Source of the DNA: Alphaproteobacteria bacterium
GTDB lineage: Bacteria > Pseudomonadota > Alphaproteobacteria > UBA8366 > GCA-2717185
Direction: 5' to 3'
Assembly: GCA_040905865.1 (NCBI GenBank)
Contig: JBBDQU010000046.1
Span: forward strand, 44,475-108,474
Length of the DNA: 64,000 nt
Within the stretch, counting starts at the first letter, position 1, and every line of letters begins with the position of its first letter. The position numbers were made by a program, and so were the translations under genes. The notes beneath the pieces were generated by a model. The model was not told where the DNA came from and made no database searches. It was given only the letters and a program-made list of their open reading frames with translations. Below, piece by piece: positions 63,220 through 64,000 of this stretch.

Positions 63220-63662
63220 ATGGATCCAGCAATTTCGGGAGCGATAAGCGGCGGATTAATCGGCGGGATAATTAGTTATGTGACATCGCAAGGCATTGCA
63301 CGAAGAAGTGAAGTTCGTAATCGGTCCAATGCTCTAGAAGACAGAATTAGAGAACTTTGCATGGAGAGTACTCGATATTGGCGGAAGGCACCCGGATCAT
63401 CTGATTTGGAAATTATTCGTTCGGATATTCATCGATTAAGTCGATTAACAGGAATGGAAATAACACGCCTGTCTGACGAGCTTCCTAGGTTCAAGAAGTG
63501 TATAGCCTCATGGGCATGTTACGTGATGCAATTACAATGGACCCGTATGAAAATGATCAACGGGCAGCAAGTCCAGAACGTGTAGATCAAATTCATGTTT
63601 GTGAGGCTGATTTAATTGACGAGTTAAAAAGACGCAGCGAAACCTATTACTGGCCGTTTTAG
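63220..63662 (+). pseudogene. Membrane-anchored partner protein, frameshifted
   Basis: The ORF from ATG 63220 (GAGGTG upstream) starts with a glycine-zipper helix (AISGAISGGLIGGIISYV, about 5-22), then a charged helical part (NALEDRIRELCMESTRYWRK). In frame it ends at 63585 (QNV). A second frame from just after 63488 reads VQEVYSLMGMLRDAI, MDPYENDQRAASPERVDQI, then CEADLIDELKRRSETYYWPF to a stop at 63660-63662. This looks like the real C-terminus, so an indel near 63485-63490 splits the gene. It is 29 bp from the DUF4325 gene. Confidence 0.65.
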
Positions 63663-63844
63663 CTAGATTTATTGGACAATACTTATCTCATATCGTTAGA
63701 TATATCGATTAATTTTTTCGTAATAGTGCTGGCTCGACAGTCGCTGCTCAGGCGAGAGTATATTTAGCGGCATTTGTCTTTCGGTCCACCTTTCATAATA
63801 TTTATTCGGTACCTAGTTCCGGCAAACTAAGGTCGTTCTGCTAT

Positions 63845-64000
63845 TCATGTATTGTTAGGGACCAAATACCCTTCCGGGTCCGTCTGCATCTCATCGAGAC
63901 CTTCATGTAACTTCGTACGGTTCATGACGGCGCAACACGCGCGCTGTAGCCGTCCGGTCTGACCGCTCTTGCGGGTGACGATTTGATCGTGCTTCTTGGC
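63845..64000 (-). CDS. C-terminal end of an unidentified protein (5' end outside window)
   Basis: On the minus strand a reading frame enters at the window edge and runs 51 residues to TGA (63847-63845): KKHDQIVTRKSGQTGRLQRA, then NRTKLHEGLDEMQTDPEGYL and VPNNT. It is open to the end of the window, and GC content rises again here. I do not recognise the family. Region 63663-63844 between it and the frameshifted gene is AT-rich and holds no gene I can support. Confidence 0.4.
   Translation of the reverse strand, partial: AKKHDQIVTRKSGQTGRLQRACCAVMNRTKLHEGLDEMQTDPEGYLVPNNT

Overview
The window is GC-rich chromosomal DNA from an alphaproteobacterium, probably Rhodospirillales-like. This rests on the high-GC codon use, the very large NAD-dependent glutamate dehydrogenase, the acetoacetyl-CoA synthetase, the htpX / DUF1674 / rsmB / rpe / heparinase / purH neighbourhood and the many short dispersed palindromes. 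It holds about 60 genes on both strands. I saw no rRNA, tRNA or CRISPR array.

Layout. 1-3526: a polyamine-type ABC importer operon on the minus strand (binding protein, ATPase, two permeases), each gene joined to the next by an ATGA overlap; the last permease runs off the left edge. 3692-6891: small proteins, an orphan cyclic-nucleotide-binding domain, a SAM hydroxide adenosyltransferase and a Bax inhibitor-1 protein. 6991-15388: an FtsX-type ABC exporter whose start codon overlaps that of a divergent GDSL esterase; then FIST-domain protein, ThpR, uracil-DNA glycosylase, a small zincin, pterin dehydratase and two Sel1-repeat proteins. 15385-22985: SDR, YkvA-like protein, acetoacetyl-CoA synthetase, PanE, DUF1674, HtpX, RsmB and Rpe. 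22994-31866: heparinase-like protein, then a short surface-polysaccharide cluster (nucleotide-sugar dehydrogenase, winged-helix regulator with three operator-like dyads, RfaH/NusG-like factor, WecA-like phosphosugar transferase, WbpM-like 4,6-dehydratase) placed before purH.

31979-39303: YbjQ, the 1612-residue glutamate dehydrogenase, a single-domain response regulator, a 52-residue zinc-finger-like protein, parvulin and Hsp20. A perfect 33-bp palindrome lies between the last two. 39410-51489: catabolic and accessory genes: a decayed maleate-isomerase-like remnant, two enolase-superfamily enzymes, a signal-peptide protein with about 20 Asn-Pro-Cys repeats fused to a cytochrome P460 domain, a split AtuA pair, a disulfide oxidoreductase, PepN, an EamA permease and an MBL hydrolase.

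51490-53230 is AT-richer than its surroundings and carries a DUF5131 / TcmP pair, with TcmP frameshifted. 53323-61232 returns to host-like DNA: cupin, VOC fusion, transglutaminase, tandem amidohydrolases, aldo/keto reductase, MsrA and a TauD-like dioxygenase. From about 61675 a strongly AT-rich segment begins exactly where an MmeI-like DNA methyltransferase gene is cut off. It carries a GHKL-type ATPase, a STAS-like DUF4325 protein and a membrane-anchored protein (frameshifted). This three-gene module is the best candidate for an undescribed system. The cysteine-repeat P460 protein and the triple-dyad regulator of the polysaccharide cluster come next. All functional assignments come from reading the translated sequences; no database search was possible.
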